A stretch of DNA of 64,000 nt from Acidobacteriota bacterium. GTDB taxonomy: Bacteria > Acidobacteriota > Vicinamibacteria > Vicinamibacterales > UBA2999. The position numbers were made by a program, and so were the translations under genes. Below are positions 62,058 through 64,000 of this stretch, one piece after another. The notes under the pieces were generated by a model, which was not told the origin of the DNA, did no database searches, and worked only from the letters and a program-made list of their open reading frames with translations. The stretch spans positions 62,001 through 126,000 of the forward strand of contig JAKFYH010000021.1 of assembly GCA_021730945.1 (NCBI GenBank). The letters are read 5' to 3'. Every line of letters begins with the position of its first letter. Within the stretch, counting starts at the first letter, position 1.

Positions 62058-63292
62058 CGACGCAGTGACCCGATCAGGCGATCGTACTTGGAGAGGATGA
62101 CGTCCCAGCGGTAGTTTCGCTTGACGTATTCCTTGCCGTTTCGTCCCATGCGCTCGCGCATGCGCTCGTCAGCCAGCAGCAGTTTGGCGCTCTCGAGGAA
62201 CTCCTCCCGGTTCGCGTAGAACAGCCCGGCGTTGCTCTTCACGCAGTGATCCACCAGCACCTCGGAACGGGCATTACACAACAGCGGCGTGCCGACCGCC
62301 ATCGCTTCGAGCGCCAGCAACGACAGGCTCTCGAACGGCGACGGCACCACGACGATGGTGGCGGCTTCGAGCGCCTGGAGACGCTCCCGTTCGGACAGCA
62401 GGCCGGCAAAGCGGACCCACGGGACCTCGGGCAACTGCATCAGCTTGACGCCCATCAGCGTGAGGGCCGCTTCGCCGCCCTGTTCCTTGTAGCTGGTGAA
62501 GTACTCGATTAATTCCTCGCAGCCCTTGCCGGCGTCGATCCGGCCGCCGTAGAGCAGGAACTGGCCCTGCAGGCGATGGCGGCGGCGGAACTGTGCGCCG
62601 CGGGCCCGCAGGTGCTGCGGCAGCCGCTTATGCATTTCCTCGTCGTCTTCCGGCTCCGGGTCGTCCGGCTGGGCGGCATCCTGCAACAGGTCGACGCCGC
62701 AGCCGACGGTCTCCTCGGCGGCGGCGCGGAACTCGAAGGTCGCCTTGAGGAAGTTCTTCTCCACCTCGGTGTTGAACGCCACCGCCGACGGTTTGGCGAA
62801 CATTTCGCGGTAGATGCCGAGATGAATCGCCGGCTCGTCGTGAGCGGTCGGCACCAGGATGCTGCGGGCCGGGTCGATCTCGAGTCCGAGCACCGTCGGC
62901 GCGTAGAGATACGTGAAGAAGATCAGGGCATCGAACTGGCGGTGATGCTTGTTCAGGTATTCGATCAGCGCCGGGCACCATGGGCCTTGCTGCTCGAGCC
63001 ACGACATCTCGTCGTCCCGCGTGTGCGGGTGATTGAAGATCCAGTCGGAGTACTGGTTGAAGGCGTTGATGTCGCGGGTGTGGGCGTTCTTGAAGCGCCG
63101 GACCGTCACGCCGCGAATGCGGTCGTGGCCCTCGGGGTACTCGTTCTCCCAGGTGATGTAGTCGCGCGCGCAGGTGGTGAGGACCTCGACGTCGTGCTTG
63201 GCCGCGAGACGTTCGGCAATCAGCCGGCAGTGGTACTCGGAACCGCCGAGAATCTCGGCGCCGTAGCGTTGAACGATGAATGCAATCTTCAC
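62054..63292 (-). CDS. Group 1 (GT4-type) glycosyltransferase
   Basis: A 412-residue cytoplasmic GT-B enzyme that transfers a sugar from an activated donor to a surface polysaccharide or lipid. The N-terminal domain begins MKIAFIVQRYGAEILGGSEYHCRLIAERLAAKHDVEVLTT, the typical GGxE acceptor-side motif. The C-terminal donor domain has FLLYGGRIDAGKGCEELIEYF (the GRxxxxKG motif), VPSPFESLSLLALEAMAVGTPLLCNA (the EX7E motif) and RWDVILSKYDRLI. It overlaps the next glycosyltransferase upstream by 4 bases and the secreted protein downstream by 4, so all three are tightly coupled. Confidence 0.92.
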   Translation of the reverse strand: MKIAFIVQRYGAEILGGSEYHCRLIAERLAAKHDVEVLTTCARDYITWENEYPEGHDRIRGVTVRRFKNAHTRDINAFNQYSDWIFNHPHTRDDEMSWLEQQGPWCPALIEYLNKHHRQFDALIFFTYLYAPTVLGLEIDPARSILVPTAHDEPAIHLGIYREMFAKPSAVAFNTEVEKNFLKATFEFRAAAEETVGCGVDLLQDAAQPDDPEPEDDEEMHKRLPQHLRARGAQFRRRHRLQGQFLLYGGRIDAGKGCEELIEYFTSYKEQGGEAALTLMGVKLMQLPEVPWVRFAGLLSERERLQALEAATIVVVPSPFESLSLLALEAMAVGTPLLCNARSEVLVDHCVKSNAGLFYANREEFLESAKLLLADERMRERMGRNGKEYVKRNYRWDVILSKYDRLIGSLRR

Positions 63293-64000
63293 GATGTCAG
63301 CCTTTCGAGCTCACGGCGAATCCGGGCGTCGCCAAAATCGCTGAGGCGGGCGCGTTGTCCGGCGATCACCTGGGCCCTCAGCGTGTCGTTATAAGCAAGC
63401 TCCCCGAGGAGCTCGGCGGCGTATTCAAGATCTTTCGGCGCAAACTGCACGCCGGCGCCGCCGAGCGTGTCGGGCACGGCGGTCGACGCATAGGCGAGCA
63501 CGGGAACGTCGGCGGCCATCGCCTCCAGCAGCGGCACGCAGAAACCCTCGTGCTCAGACAGGGAGACGTAGACGTGGGCCGTGCGGTAGTAGGTGGCCAG
63601 GTCGGCGTCGGGCACCGGGCCGGTAAAGATGAACCGGTCTTCGAGCAGCTCGTACTCGGTCATCAGCTTGCGAACCATGTTGTAGTAGCGCGGAAAGGCG
63701 TCGGTCTTGCCGACGAAGATGAAGCGATACGCGGTATCGACGTAGCGCTTGTAGTGCTCCGCCATCCGGATGTGGTCCTCGATCTTCTTGTTGGGGGCGA
63801 TGCGGCCGACGAACAGGAAGTTCAGGAGCGGGCCGTCGGTGAGCAGGAACTCGAGCGACGGCACGCGCGGGGCCGCGGTGATCCGTTCGGTATCAATGGC
63901 AATCGGGAAGACACCGGTGTTGGTGAAGCCCATCTCCTCGAGCTCTTGCCGGTTGTACTCGGAGTCGCCCAGGGCGACGTCGGTGTGGCCGACCAGCGTT
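63289..64000 (-). CDS. Glycosyltransferase, 5' end outside window
   Basis: The C-terminal 237 residues of a GT4-type glycosyltransferase; the frame is open to the last base of the window (TLVGHTDVALGDSEYNRQELEEMGF precedes the internal ATG), so the gene continues beyond it. Donor-domain motifs are present: FLFVGRIAPNKKIEDHIRMAEHY, YVSLSEHEGFCVPLLEAMAADVPVLAYASTAVPDTLGGAG, the latter with the EX7E signature. It is the upstream member of the operon with the second glycosyltransferase and the secreted protein; a lipopolysaccharide or exopolysaccharide cluster is likely. Confidence 0.9.
   Translation of the reverse strand, partial: TLVGHTDVALGDSEYNRQELEEMGFTNTGVFPIAIDTERITAAPRVPSLEFLLTDGPLLNFLFVGRIAPNKKIEDHIRMAEHYKRYVDTAYRFIFVGKTDAFPRYYNMVRKLMTEYELLEDRFIFTGPVPDADLATYYRTAHVYVSLSEHEGFCVPLLEAMAADVPVLAYASTAVPDTLGGAGVQFAPKDLEYAAELLGELAYNDTLRAQVIAGQRARLSDFGDARIRRELERLTS

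Overview
This 64 kb window is GC-rich chromosomal DNA, almost certainly from an Acidobacteriota (Vicinamibacteria-like) bacterium. The markers are a VWFA-related protein of the acidobacterial type, a PadR regulator paired with an ADOP-type duplicated MacB permease, TonB-dependent receptors with an N-terminal carboxypeptidase-regulatory domain, and a membrane-anchored winged-helix/WD40-like regulator. The taxonomic call is inference from gene content. I see no rRNA or tRNA genes, prophage, insertion sequence or CRISPR array.

Layout. 1-9.4 kb: partial alpha/beta hydrolase, small membrane protein, TonB-dependent receptor, TPR protein with RmuC, pseudokinase-PEGA protein, M23 peptidase. 9.4-19.5 kb: DUF1015-serA-serC, poly(A) polymerase-type enzyme, DUF1801 protein, secreted TPR-like protein, DNA polymerase I and its divergent neighbour. 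19.5-30.8 kb: BON, VWA, membrane and TonB-like genes, FHA, methyltransferase, inositol-phosphate synthase, ExeA-like ATPase, acetyl-CoA synthetase, Xaa-Pro-type peptidase. 30.8-41.5 kb: broken serine hydrolase, beta-barrel protein, lipoprotein hydrolase, aspartyl protease, winged-helix/WD40 regulator, a candidate selenoprotein, ADOP/PadR, degenerate GGDEF protein. 41.6-49.6 kb: PilB, DnaJ-like protein, ABC ATPases, methylmalonyl-CoA mutase large chain, small conserved-looking ORF. 49.6-64 kb: gpmA-eno-glgC, secreted protein, plugless TonB-type barrel, histidine kinase with sigma-54 response regulator, and a glycosyltransferase operon running off the window.

Metabolism clusters around 3-phosphoglycerate: serA/serC draw it to serine, gpmA/eno carry it to PEP, and glgC stores carbon as glycogen. 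Envelope functions (TonB system, barrels, M23 peptidase, ADOP, PilB, glycosyltransferases) fill most of the rest.

The strongest unusual signal is at 36630-37205: a peroxidase-related AhpD-family gene is interrupted exactly at the catalytic CxxC cysteine by an in-frame TGA, followed at the right distance by a SECIS-like hairpin, which predicts a selenoprotein (CxxU). The second is a genome-style feature: many gene junctions carry short tandem repeats of unrelated sequence (7, 8, 9, 14 or 18 bp units), often as facing inverted arrays, that overlap stop or start codons; one has expanded in frame inside the DUF1015 gene. Several genes also have a -10 hexamer 6-9 nt before the start codon, which points to leaderless mRNAs. 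All gene functions are from reading motifs by eye; no search was run.
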